Positions 1 to 8,900 of a DNA stretch of 64,000 nucleotides are shown here, piece by piece. The notes under the pieces are model-generated. The model had not been told where the DNA came from and ran no database searches. It was given only the letters and a program-made list of their open reading frames with translations. The position numbers and the translations under genes were made by a program. Origin of the DNA: Intestinimonas butyriciproducens (GTDB taxonomy: Bacteria; Bacillota; Clostridia; Oscillospirales; Oscillospiraceae); assembly GCF_004154955.1 (NCBI RefSeq), contig NZ_CP011524.1:1798001-1862000 (forward strand), read 5' to 3'. Numbering within the stretch: the first letter of the stretch is position 1; each line of letters opens with the position of its first letter.

Positions 1-956
1 AGCGGGATCCGCGCCTCCGGCAGCCCCAGCATATTGGCCGCATCCACACAGGCCTTGACGATGGGAATGACCTGAGGGTAGGCCAAGCCCACATCCTCAC
101 AGGCAATGACCATCAGCCTGCGGCAGGCTGAAATAAGGTCCCCTGCCTCTAGCAGCCGCGCAAGATAATGGCACGCGGCGTCTGGATCCGAGCCCCGGAT
201 GGACTTTTGCAGCGCCGAGAGGATATCGTAATGGTCATCCCCCGCCCGGTCGTAGCGCATGGCGGAGCGCTGGGCCACCAGTCTTGCGTCTTCCAGACTG
301 ACAACCAATTTACCCCTCTGCCTAGCGGCGGCATTCATCAACAGTTCAACCGCATTCATTGCCTTGCGTACGTCGCCGCCGCAGGAACTCGCGATGGCCT
401 CCCTCACTCCATCCTCAAATTCCGCCACCCCTCCCAGACGTTTTGCCATGATCGACACCCCTCTGTCGATGGCGGGCAGCACCTCCCCCGCTTCCACAGG
501 CTTGAACTCAAAGACTGTGGAGCGGCTGAGGACAGCATTATAGACATAAAAATATGGATTCTCCGTGGTGGATGCGATGAGTGTCACGTCACCCCGTTCA
601 ATGACTTCCAGCAGAGATTGCTGCTGCTTCTTATTAAAATACTGGATCTCGTCCAGATACAATAAAATGCCATTGGGTGCCATCATGGTACCCACCTCGC
701 CGATCACATCTTTTACATCCGAGAGGGAACCCGTTGTGGCGTTGATCCGCCGCAGTGTACGGTTGGTACGGGCGGCGATGATATTTGCTACCGTGGTTTT
801 CCCGGTGCCGGAAGGGCCATAAAAGACCAGATTGGGGATGCTTCCGCTTTCGATGATCCTGCGCAGAAGGCCGTCCGCCCCCAAAATATGCTTTTGTCCT
901 ACCACATCGTCCAGAGATGTGGGTCTGATCTCATCCGCAAGCGGTCGATACGCCAT
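1..956 (-). CDS. rarA: Replication-associated recombination protein A, AAA+ ATPase (3' end cut by window)
   Basis: Partial: 318 N-terminal residues are visible of a family usually near 430-440, and the C-terminus lies beyond base 1. RarA/MgsA is an AAA+ clamp-loader-like ATPase acting at stalled replication forks. Visible are Walker A GPSGTGKT (residues 47-54), Walker B LYLDEIQ (99-105), and the stretch ASTTENPYF, which fits the family's sensor-1 region. The ATG at 956 follows GGGAGG with good spacing. It is the last gene of a minus-strand run and is separated from the DUF2500 gene by a terminator-like hairpin. Identification is by motif and overall sequence. Confidence 0.93.
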   Translation of the reverse strand, partial: MAYRPLADEIRPTSLDDVVGQKHILGADGLLRRIIESGSIPNLVFYGPSGTGKTTVANIIAARTNRTLRRINATTGSLSDVKDVIGEVGTMMAPNGILLYLDEIQYFNKKQQQSLLEVIERGDVTLIASTTENPYFYVYNAVLSRSTVFEFKPVEAGEVLPAIDRGVSIMAKRLGGVAEFEDGVREAIASSCGGDVRKAMNAVELLMNAAARQRGKLVVSLEDARLVAQRSAMRYDRAGDDHYDILSALQKSIRGSDPDAACHYLARLLEAGDLISACRRLMVIACEDVGLAYPQVIPIVKACVDAANMLGLPEARIP

Positions 957-975
957 GGAATTACCTCCCGTTTCT

Positions 976-1007
976 ATAAAAATGGAGGGGAAAAGTTCCC
1001 CTCCATT
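976..1007 (-). terminator. Terminator or attenuator hairpin between the DUF2500 gene and rarA
   Basis: Two 12-nt arms (981-992 and 996-1007) pair perfectly around a 3-nt loop, and on the minus strand they are followed by TTTTTATAG. It should terminate the DUF2500 transcript. The rarA ribosome site starts only a few bases later, leaving no room for a separate promoter, so rarA may rely on readthrough. Confidence 0.7.
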
Positions 1008-1043
1008 CTAACATATGTTCTACTGCCCGTAAAGAGGTCAATT

Positions 1044-1421
1044 TCAACGGCTCCGTTCAAAGCCCAGATAGCGTGTTCCCTGGAAGGTCAGCCTTCCGTT
1101 GTCACCCTCCACCAGCATCCCGTACTCGTTCCTGGGCACATGAAGCTCCATTCGATCGCCGCTCTCCACCTGGAAGGTAGCGTAATAGAAGGTGTTGCTG
1201 GTGGTGTGCATGGCGCCGACATCGCCCGTATTGTGATGGTGATGGCGCACATCGGCCCGTTTTGTTACAACTTCCGCCTGTACGGTCAGCACGGGGGACT
1301 GATTATTTTTATGCCACTGGGAGACACCACGACCCAAGCTGACCAAAATAACCCCCAAGATCAGAATAAATACGACCATGAACAGGATCGGAAAAATATT
1401 GAACACGAATCCCATTCCCAT
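1044..1421 (-). CDS. DUF2500 family membrane-anchored protein
   Basis: 125 residues. An N-terminal hydrophobic segment (about residues 3-27, FVFNIFPILFMVVFILILGV) is followed by a soluble beta-rich domain. Motifs include VQAEVVTKRADV, YYATFQVESGDRMEL and GMLVEGDNGRLTFQGTRYLG, typical of DUF2500. The function is unknown. The start at 1421 is chosen because AGGAGG lies 9 bases upstream; a longer frame to 1466 has no ribosome site. It sits downstream of folD, probably in the same transcript. Confidence 0.8.
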   Translation of the reverse strand: MGMGFVFNIFPILFMVVFILILGVILVSLGRGVSQWHKNNQSPVLTVQAEVVTKRADVRHHHHNTGDVGAMHTTSNTFYYATFQVESGDRMELHVPRNEYGMLVEGDNGRLTFQGTRYLGFERSR

Positions 1422-1475
1422 GCGTCTGTACCTCCTCCCTGTTTTTCCGGAACACGCGCCGTACACCTTTTTTCT

Positions 1476-2318
1476 TTATTTCCCGTGCAGGCGGGCCGCC
1501 TCCAGCGTATTTACCATCAGCATCGCCCGGGTCATAGGCCCCACGCCGCCGGGTACCGGGGTAATGTAGGAGGCTTTTTTCGCCACAGGCCCATAGTCTA
1601 CATCGCCGCAGAGCTTCCCCGCCTCGTCGCGGTTCATAGCCACATCGATAACCACAGCTCCCTCCTTCACCATATCCGCCGTGATGATGTTCCGCTTCCC
1701 TACAGCGGCCACCAGGATATCCGCTCTCCTGCAGACCTCGCCCAGATCTCTGGTGCGGGAATGGCAGACTGTGACCGTGCCGTGCGCCGCCAGCAGCAGC
1801 ATCGCCATAGGTTTGCCCACAATATTGGAGCGGCCTACCACCACACAATCCTTGCCCTTAGGATCGATGCCGCATTCCTTGAGCATCTCCATCACACCCG
1901 CCGGCGTGCAGGGTAGAAAGCACTTCTGTCCTGTGGAAAGGCGGCCCACATTTACCGGGTGGAATCCGTCCACATCCTTATCCGGGTCAATGGCCAACAG
2001 AACCTGCTGCTCGTCATACCCCGCCGGCAGGGGAAGCTGACAAAGGATTCCGTCGATATCCTCACGATGGTTCAATGTATCGATGATGGACATCAACTCC
2101 GCCTGGCCCGCCTCTGCCGGGAGGGCATATTCCTCGCTGTAGATGCCGCACTCGGCGCAATCCTTCCGCTTGCTGTTGACATATGTACGGGAGGCCGGAT
2201 TGTCTCCCACAATGATAACCGCCAGTCCAGGCCGTTTGGAGAGCGCTCCTGCCTCTGCCTTTACCCTCTCTTTGCATTTGGCTGCCAGGGTCTTTCCATC
2301 AATCACTGTCGCTGCCAT
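1476..2318 (-). CDS. folD: Bifunctional methylenetetrahydrofolate dehydrogenase / methenyltetrahydrofolate cyclohydrolase
   Basis: 280 residues, normal for FolD. It interconverts 5,10-methylene-THF, 5,10-methenyl-THF and 10-formyl-THF in the cytoplasm, feeding purine and formyl-Met synthesis. Visible motifs are the YVNSKRKDC region with the catalytic lysine, the substrate loop DKDVDGFHPVN, PCTPAGVMEML, the Rossmann segment GRSNIVGKPMA, and the C-terminal TPVPGGVGPMTRAML. The start follows GAGGAG. It overlaps the 3' end of lgt by 20 bases, so the two are translationally linked. Confidence 0.97.
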   Translation of the reverse strand: MAATVIDGKTLAAKCKERVKAEAGALSKRPGLAVIIVGDNPASRTYVNSKRKDCAECGIYSEEYALPAEAGQAELMSIIDTLNHREDIDGILCQLPLPAGYDEQQVLLAIDPDKDVDGFHPVNVGRLSTGQKCFLPCTPAGVMEMLKECGIDPKGKDCVVVGRSNIVGKPMAMLLLAAHGTVTVCHSRTRDLGEVCRRADILVAAVGKRNIITADMVKEGAVVIDVAMNRDEAGKLCGDVDYGPVAKKASYITPVPGGVGPMTRAMLMVNTLEAARLHGK

Positions 2319-3237
2319 GCTGCTCCTCCTCATTATGAAAAGTTTGGGGTCTTGGGGCCTCCGCCCCCTCTGCTTTTCGCTTCATCCGGTTTACATAGAG
2401 TTCTTCCGGCGTATGCTTTTGGATCACAAGGTGATAGATCAGGAATCCTGCCGCCACCAGCGCCGAGGCAAATCCCAGGAGCTGTGAGATCCGGATCGGG
2501 GTATGGAAAAAATAAAGGCTGTCGGTCCGCAGGCCCTCGATCGTTCCCCTTCCAAAGCCGTACCACAAAAAATACCCCCACATGATCTGTCCGTCAAATT
2601 TTCTCTTTCCCCTCAGGACAACGACCAGCAGCAGCAAAAAGCCCAGCAAATTCCAAGCAGACTCATAAAAAAATGTGGGGTGGACCTCCATATACTGCCA
2701 CGCACCGTTTACATAGGCGTCAATCCCCATGCGCCACGGAAGGTCTGTGGGACCGCCATATGCCTCCACATTGACAAAATTGCCCCACCGTCCCACACAC
2801 TGGCCAATGAGAAGGCCGAACACGCCCACATCCGCAAAGGCAAAAAAGTTGAGCTTTTTTACCTTACAGAATACGATCAGCGTCAGCGTTGCGGCGATAA
2901 CGCCGCCATAAATGGCCAGACCGCCGTCCCGGATATCCAGCATTTTGCCCAGATCCAGGCCTCCCCCTGCGTTCCGGAAGAGGTCCAGATAAAACACAAT
3001 GTAGTACAGCCGCGCCCCTATGATCGCCAGGGGCACGGCAAAAAAGAGAAGGTCGATGACATCGTCGGACTTGACGCCAAACCGAGGGGCCATTTTATAG
3101 CAGAACAGCACCGCCAGCAAAAAACCGGCGGCAATAATGACGCCGTACCAGTAGATGGGCAGACCAAAGAGCTCAAAGGCCACCCGGTTCAGGTGGAACT
3201 CCAGCCCCAAACCGGGAAAGGCCACTGTCCTTGTCAT
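2299..3237 (-). CDS. lgt: Prolipoprotein diacylglyceryl transferase
   Basis: 312 residues with about seven membrane segments. Lgt moves diacylglycerol from phosphatidylglycerol to the lipobox cysteine of prolipoproteins. The signature GRWGNFVNVEAYGG, the GGLAIYGG segment and HPTFFYES are all present. The start at 3237 follows GGGGAGAAGGT; its ATG overlaps the stop of the upstream M16 peptidase gene (ATGA). The C-terminal tail past the last membrane segment is charged and somewhat long. A client is present in this window: the lipoprotein at 59931. Confidence 0.96.
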   Translation of the reverse strand: MTRTVAFPGLGLEFHLNRVAFELFGLPIYWYGVIIAAGFLLAVLFCYKMAPRFGVKSDDVIDLLFFAVPLAIIGARLYYIVFYLDLFRNAGGGLDLGKMLDIRDGGLAIYGGVIAATLTLIVFCKVKKLNFFAFADVGVFGLLIGQCVGRWGNFVNVEAYGGPTDLPWRMGIDAYVNGAWQYMEVHPTFFYESAWNLLGFLLLLVVVLRGKRKFDGQIMWGYFLWYGFGRGTIEGLRTDSLYFFHTPIRISQLLGFASALVAAGFLIYHLVIQKHTPEELYVNRMKRKAEGAEAPRPQTFHNEEEQHGSDSD

Positions 3238-4514
3238 ACCTTCTCCCCCTTGGGTTTTACCACTGAGAGGGCTGTGCGCTCCGGAGACATCCAACGGCGG
3301 ACGCAGTCTTCCACATCGGACTTGCTTATCCCCTCAAAGACCTCTGGGAACCGGAAGAATTCTTCCCCGGTAAAATGGCTCTGGGCCAGGCCCACGCAGA
3401 TGTTCTCGAAGGAATTGAGCGCTCGCACACGCCCTCCGTAGGCAGCCTTTTTCAGGCGGTCCCACAACTCTTGGCCGATCCCCTCCCTGCCGATCCTTGC
3501 CGCCTCGGCGGCAATGGCCTCCCGCAGGGCCCAGGGATCGCGGCTTTCCCCGCCAACCGTGAGCATGGCACAGCCTGGATATGCCTCGTAGCCATAGCTG
3601 AAGTTGTTGTTCACCAGCCCCTTGCTGTAGAGGCTTGCATAGAGGGGGGTGGAGGTGCCAAAAACAGCCTCGCAGCACAGCTCACCCATAAATTGCCTGC
3701 GCATATGCTCTTCTCCCAGCGGAGCGGGGTCCGCCTTCCACCCCAGTTGGAAAATGGGCGTGGAGACCGCCATCTCCCGCACGGTCTCCGGGCGAAATGC
3801 CTGCTCAGGTTCTTCGCCGCCGTAATCCCTCGGAATATCTCGCAGCCCCTCTTTGGGAAGGACCTCCCGCGCAATCTCACAGACTCTGCCGGGGTCCACG
3901 TTCCCCGCCACGCACAGCGTCATGTTGCCGGGGTTATAAAAGGCGGCATGGCAGGCATAGAGGGTCTCGGCGGTGATCTCCGCAATGGATTCCACCGTGC
4001 CGGCAATGCTCACACGGACCGGATTGTGCTCATAAAGGGCCTCCAGCATGCCGTAAAAGACTTGATTTTCAGGGTCGTCCTCGATCATGCGGATCTCCTG
4101 CCCGATGATGCCCTGCTCTTTGTCCACGCTCTCCTTTGTAAACCAGGGCACAGAGACAAAAGAGAGCAGGATCTTCAGGTTCTCCTCAAATTTTTCGGTG
4201 CTCTCAAAATAGTAGCCCGTAATGGCGGTGGAGGTAAAGGCGTTCGGACTTGCACCGTTGGCGGCCAGATCCTGAAGGGCGTTCCCATCCTTGGTATCGA
4301 ACATTTTGTGCTCCAGGAAATGGGCCACGCCGGCCGGGGTGTCGTGCCACTCCCCCTTCAGCTTGAACCTCATATCCATACCGCCGTAGTTCGTGGCGAA
4401 AAATGCAAAGCTCTTGGAAAACTCCGGCTTCACATCCACATAGATATGAAGTCCGTTCTCCAGCTCAGCGTGATGCAGCGTCTCCCCAATGCGGGAATAT
4501 TCTTTTGATACCAT
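3234..4514 (-). CDS. M16 family metallopeptidase, catalytic type (YfmH/YmfH-like)
   Basis: 426 residues. The inverted zinc motif HFLEH (residues 65-69) and a downstream EQGIIGQEI block supplying the third ligand mark it as the active subunit of an M16 pair. Related Bacillus pairs (YmfF/YmfH) have been linked to elongation factor P maturation. That role is family knowledge and is not shown here. It lies 3 bases after the partner at 4518 and overlaps lgt by 4 bases, indicating one operon. Confidence 0.9.
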   Translation of the reverse strand: MVSKEYSRIGETLHHAELENGLHIYVDVKPEFSKSFAFFATNYGGMDMRFKLKGEWHDTPAGVAHFLEHKMFDTKDGNALQDLAANGASPNAFTSTAITGYYFESTEKFEENLKILLSFVSVPWFTKESVDKEQGIIGQEIRMIEDDPENQVFYGMLEALYEHNPVRVSIAGTVESIAEITAETLYACHAAFYNPGNMTLCVAGNVDPGRVCEIAREVLPKEGLRDIPRDYGGEEPEQAFRPETVREMAVSTPIFQLGWKADPAPLGEEHMRRQFMGELCCEAVFGTSTPLYASLYSKGLVNNNFSYGYEAYPGCAMLTVGGESRDPWALREAIAAEAARIGREGIGQELWDRLKKAAYGGRVRALNSFENICVGLAQSHFTGEEFFRFPEVFEGISKSDVEDCVRRWMSPERTALSVVKPKGEKV

Positions 4515-4517
4515 GAT

Positions 4518-5804
4518 TCAGTCCTCCAGGCCCTTCAGGAAATAGATGGTGTCCAGCTCTAATTTACCGGCCGCCGCCACGACCTCGTCCACAGTCACAG
4601 ACTCCACGCGGCGTGAGAGCTCCGCAGGCGTCTCCGCAAGCCCGGCTACCGACTGTCCCAACCAGAAATCCTCCAGCCGTCCCTGGGCATCCATTGTGGC
4701 ATAGAGCCCGCTGATAATGGAGCGCTTGGCCCCCTCCAGCTCCCACGCCTCTATGTTCCCTCCACGGCAATTCTCCAGTTGGGCCAGAATTTCGTCCTTG
4801 GCCTTTTCATAGTTTTGAAATTCAATTCCGGAAGACACCATCATGATGCCTTTAAACTTTTCCAGCATGGAGCTTGCAAAATAGCACAGGGACAGCTTCT
4901 CCCGGACATTGAGAAAAAGCTTGGACGTGGGCGTGCCGCCATAGACCGCATTGCACACCAGAAGCGCAGGGTAGTCCTCCGACCAGATGCAGCCGCCCCC
5001 TGTCCGGAACCCCAGGGCCAGCTTGCCCTGGGTCACATCCATGGACTCGGTGAAAAGCCGCGGCGCATCGCAGACAGCGCCGGTCTGCACTCCGCACTCC
5101 GGCTCTTCCAGCTTCTCCTCTCTGGGCAGACCGGCCAGTGCGTTGGTCAAGGCCGCCGCTACCCGCTCCTCATCGGCGGAGCCGCAGTAGTAAAGCTCCA
5201 CCGTAGCACAGGCGAGCAGACTCTGATACCGCTTCCAAAGACCTTCCACCGTGATGGCGGCGGCATGCGCCTCATCCCCCAGCTTATCCACACCATAGGG
5301 TTCTCCGGCACACATCTCCTGCGTGAGTCGCAGGATAGAGTAGGACCGTTTTTCGTTGATTTGGGCACGGATACGGTCGACCAGATTGGCGCGCTCCCCC
5401 TCCACATACTCCGCCAGGAATCTGCCCCCGCTGACGGCGGGCCGGAGCAGCACATCTCCAAGCAGACCTGCAGCTGACTCCAGAATCCGGGTATCCCCGG
5501 GGGCAAAGGCGTCGTCCACAAAGCTGGCGGCAAATCCCACCGCTTGGGTCTCTCCTTTTTTGCGGACCATGGGTTCGATGGAACCGCCATAGAGCTTATC
5601 CAGCGCCGCAGAGAGGGTCTCCATATCGGGACAGCGCTCCGTGCCCCGGCGGAGCACATAGGGGAGCAGCGCGTTGGCGGAGGCCGTCTCTTCTGAGATG
5701 GGCGCCAAGAGGCTGACCGAGAGCAGATTGGTTTTGAATTTATCAGTTTGTACCGCCGTCAGACGGACGCCGGGCATCAATTCCCTGTGGGTCACATGGG
5801 TCAT
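4518..5804 (-). CDS. M16 family peptidase-like protein lacking the zinc motif (YfmF/YmfF-like)
   Basis: 428 residues with the M16 fold pattern (KLYGGSIEPMVRKKGETQ near residue 70, VYGGTPTSKLFLNVREKLSL in the second half). There is no HxxEH motif, so it is expected to be the non-catalytic partner of the adjacent peptidase, as in other M16 heterodimers. The ribosome site GAAAGGAAGG precedes the ATG. It is the first gene of the run downstream of the promoter at 5873-5901. Confidence 0.88.
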   Translation of the reverse strand: MTHVTHRELMPGVRLTAVQTDKFKTNLLSVSLLAPISEETASANALLPYVLRRGTERCPDMETLSAALDKLYGGSIEPMVRKKGETQAVGFAASFVDDAFAPGDTRILESAAGLLGDVLLRPAVSGGRFLAEYVEGERANLVDRIRAQINEKRSYSILRLTQEMCAGEPYGVDKLGDEAHAAAITVEGLWKRYQSLLACATVELYYCGSADEERVAAALTNALAGLPREEKLEEPECGVQTGAVCDAPRLFTESMDVTQGKLALGFRTGGGCIWSEDYPALLVCNAVYGGTPTSKLFLNVREKLSLCYFASSMLEKFKGIMMVSSGIEFQNYEKAKDEILAQLENCRGGNIEAWELEGAKRSIISGLYATMDAQGRLEDFWLGQSVAGLAETPAELSRRVESVTVDEVVAAAGKLELDTIYFLKGLED

Positions 5805-5872
5805 ATAGGGCCTTCCTTTCTTATCAAAATGCCGTTTCCCCTCCGGCTGCCGTCCGGAGAGAGCATGAGGTC

Positions 5873-5901
5873 ATTATACTATATTTTTCCCGTTTTGACA
5901 C
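5873..5901 (-). promoter_or_regulatory. Sigma-A-type promoter for the M16-lgt-folD run
   Basis: On the minus strand, GTGTCA (5896-5901), a 17-base spacer and a perfect TATAAT (5873-5878). It lies immediately after the stop of the giant glucan synthase gene. The -35 region overlaps a short hairpin (CGTTTTGA / TCAAAACG) that may end the upstream transcript. Confidence 0.65.
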
Positions 5902-5903
5902 CC

Positions 5904-8900
5904 TCAAAACGAAAAAAGGACCTGATGCTCTCCCCAGAGCTGGTTCAAGGGTATTCCATCCCCGCAAGGCTTGCCGTCCAGCAGCAGACCGCGGGTCCCG
6001 GTCCTCTCGATTTTCAGGTGCAGACAACCGGACGTAAGCGCCCACTCCGCCTCATAGCCGCTCCACGCCTGTGGCAAACAGGGCTCCATATACAGCCTGC
6101 CCTCCCGGACCCGGAGGCCCAGAAGCTCCTCAACCGCCGTTCGGTAAAACCAGCCCGCCGCGCCGGTGTACCAAGACCAGCCGCCGCGGCCCGGATGCTG
6201 TGGGTTGGCGTACACATCGGCAGCTAGGACATAGGGCTCCGCTTGGTAGCACGCAGGAGCATGGGCTGCGGGCAGCAGGGCGTGCAGCACCTCGTGCCCC
6301 TCGTCCCCACGTCCAAGCCGGAACAGCGCCAGCGCCAGCCATACCGCCGCATGGGTGTACTGCCCGCCGTTTTCCCTTACCCCCGGCAGATAACCCCGAA
6401 TATAGCCCGGGTCCCTCTCTCCTTCGTCAAAGGGCGGGGCAAAAAGCTTTACGATCTGGTGCTCCCGGTCAAAAAGATGCTCCATGGCCGATTTCACCGC
6501 CCGGTGTGCCCGGTCCCTGTCCCCCAATGGGCACAGGACGGCAAAGGACTGGGCGATGGAATCAATGCGGCACGCCTGATCGGCAGAGGCACCCAGCGTC
6601 TGGCCGTCATCATACCAGCCTCTCAGGAACCATTCCCCATCCCAGGCAGCGTTGGCGGCGGAGGCGTACCGGCGCGCCTCCGCCGCGTAACAGGCCCGGG
6701 TTTCGCCGCTGCAGAGAGATGCGAATCGCTCCAATACCAGGGCCAAAAACCAAGTGAGCCATACGCTCTCCCCAGTTCCGGCGGCTCCCACCAGGTCCAT
6801 GCCGTCGTTCCAATCTCCGGTCCCCATCTTTGCAAGTCCATGCGGTCCGGTCCCCCGGCGCAGGGCCTGTTCCACCGCCCGCCTGGCATGCTCCAATACC
6901 CCGGCCTTCTCCGCCGAAGTCTCCGCCGCCTCATATCGTTCCCGCTCATTCTCCGCCAGGGTCGGGGACACGAGGAAGGAAACCGGCACCTCCAGAATGT
7001 CCCGGTCCCCCGTTTTCTCCAAATATTCGCACAGGACATAGGGCAGCCACAGCAGATCGTCACTGATTCTTGTGCGCACACCGCGCTCCGTCTCGCCCTC
7101 AGCGGCTGGGTGCCACCAATGCTGCACGTCCCCCTCCTCATATTGGTGGGCGCAGGCCCGGAGAAGCTGCGCCCGAGCCAACTCCGGAGCGGTAAGAAGC
7201 ACCGCGCACACATCCTGCAACTGATCCCGGAACCCGTAGGCCCCGCCGTTCTGGTAAAGAGATGTCCTGGCGAAAAGACGGCAGGCAATCACCTGATAGA
7301 GGGCCCAACCGTTGAGATAGCGGTCCAGCGCCTCGTCCGGCGTCCGGAGCGTCAAAGGGCTTACGCGAAAACTCCACCACGCCCTGGTCTGCTCCAGCCG
7401 CTCCCGCGCCCGGTTGAAATCCGCAGGGCCGGTCTCAGGCCAACGGCCTCCCGGCGCCGGAACCGTCCGCAGACAGAGGTACCCCCGAATCGGCCACCTC
7501 TGCTCCTCTGCTCCCTCCAGACGATAGATCACCTCTCCGGTCCGTCCCTCCGCCTCCAGTAGAAGATACCGTGCATCCTCATCCGGCGGTACAAAGGCCG
7601 TACAGCGGAGCGGGCTTCCCGCCACATGTTTTTCCCACATCGCCTCTCCAAAGCCGTAGGTCACCGTACAGGGGAGGCCGTCCGGCGCCGCAAAACAGGA
7701 TACTTCTCCTCCGCCGGCAGAAAAGAGAACACGTTCTGGCCCTGTGACTGCCAGCGGATCGTTGACCCATTCTGTAAGGGGATTTTCCTTTGCATTGTTG
7801 ATCCATAGATGTCCGCTCCCAGTCTCATCCGTCCTCCAGCCAAACGCATCGTTGCAAAGGATCGTCGACCAGCCCAAAGGTGGGAGCTGTGCGCCCGTAT
7901 CAAACCAAAAGGACCCATTCTCCAAGAATCCAAAGGGGGGAATACCCGGCAATTGTGTGAAGGTATTTTGCTTTTCATATCCTCTGGCGCTTCTATTCTC
8001 CTGAGGTACGTTTCCCACCTCATCCAGCAGCAGTGCAGCAGCACACACCGCCGCTGCCGTCTCCTCTTCCACCAGGAATATGCCTCCCCGCGCTCCCAAG
8101 CGATGCTCCCATCCGTCAGACCGCAGCCTCTCTTCCAGAGTATCCCGCAGCGGGTGCAGATAGTCTCCCCCCTCCCGCATCAGGAATACCAGATCGAACA
8201 TGAATCCGCCCTGTACCAAAAACTGATGGATCCGCTCCAACGAAAGGGCGGCCTTCATCCGCTCCTCCTCCACCCGAAGGGCGGCTATGGGCAGATCTCC
8301 GGAAATCCCGAAGGGCCAAAGGGCGCGCTGCTCCGGTGATCCCCTGGACACCCATGGGTGGGCCGGAAACTGAAGATTCCTGAGCAGCTCAAATGCCTTT
8401 CGGGTCTCTTCTTCCGTCAATTGGAGACGTCCTCTGATCTGCTCCAACCCATCGGCCGCCTCTCCGCCGCGCATGCGCAGAAGGCGCAGAGCTCCCTCTG
8501 TCGCCTGTTCTCCGCTGTCCGCGGCGGAGAGCGCCAGTCGGATCTGAACCGGCGCATCGCTCCGCAGGCTGACAGGGAAGCGCACCAGGAGACAGGGGTC
8601 CAGCACTGCTCCCTCACGCTCCGTCGCAGGCCGTTCCACAGCCCCTTCCAAGGCCTGCAGCCCTCCCCGGCCCAAGGCGGTCTCACGTGCGGTATCAAAG
8701 GTCGCCTCCGGCTGGTCCCACAGCACTGCCAAGGCGGGGCGGCTCTCCCCCCGCCTCCGGTTCCGTCTGGTGAAGAGCACGCCGTCTCCAGTTCCCTTGC
8801 TCTCCAGGGACAGTTTGGAGAAGGCCGGATGGGCCTCATAATCCTCCCGCGGCGCCAAAACCGGTTCTAGGTAACAGAGGAGTTCTACCTCCCTCTCCCC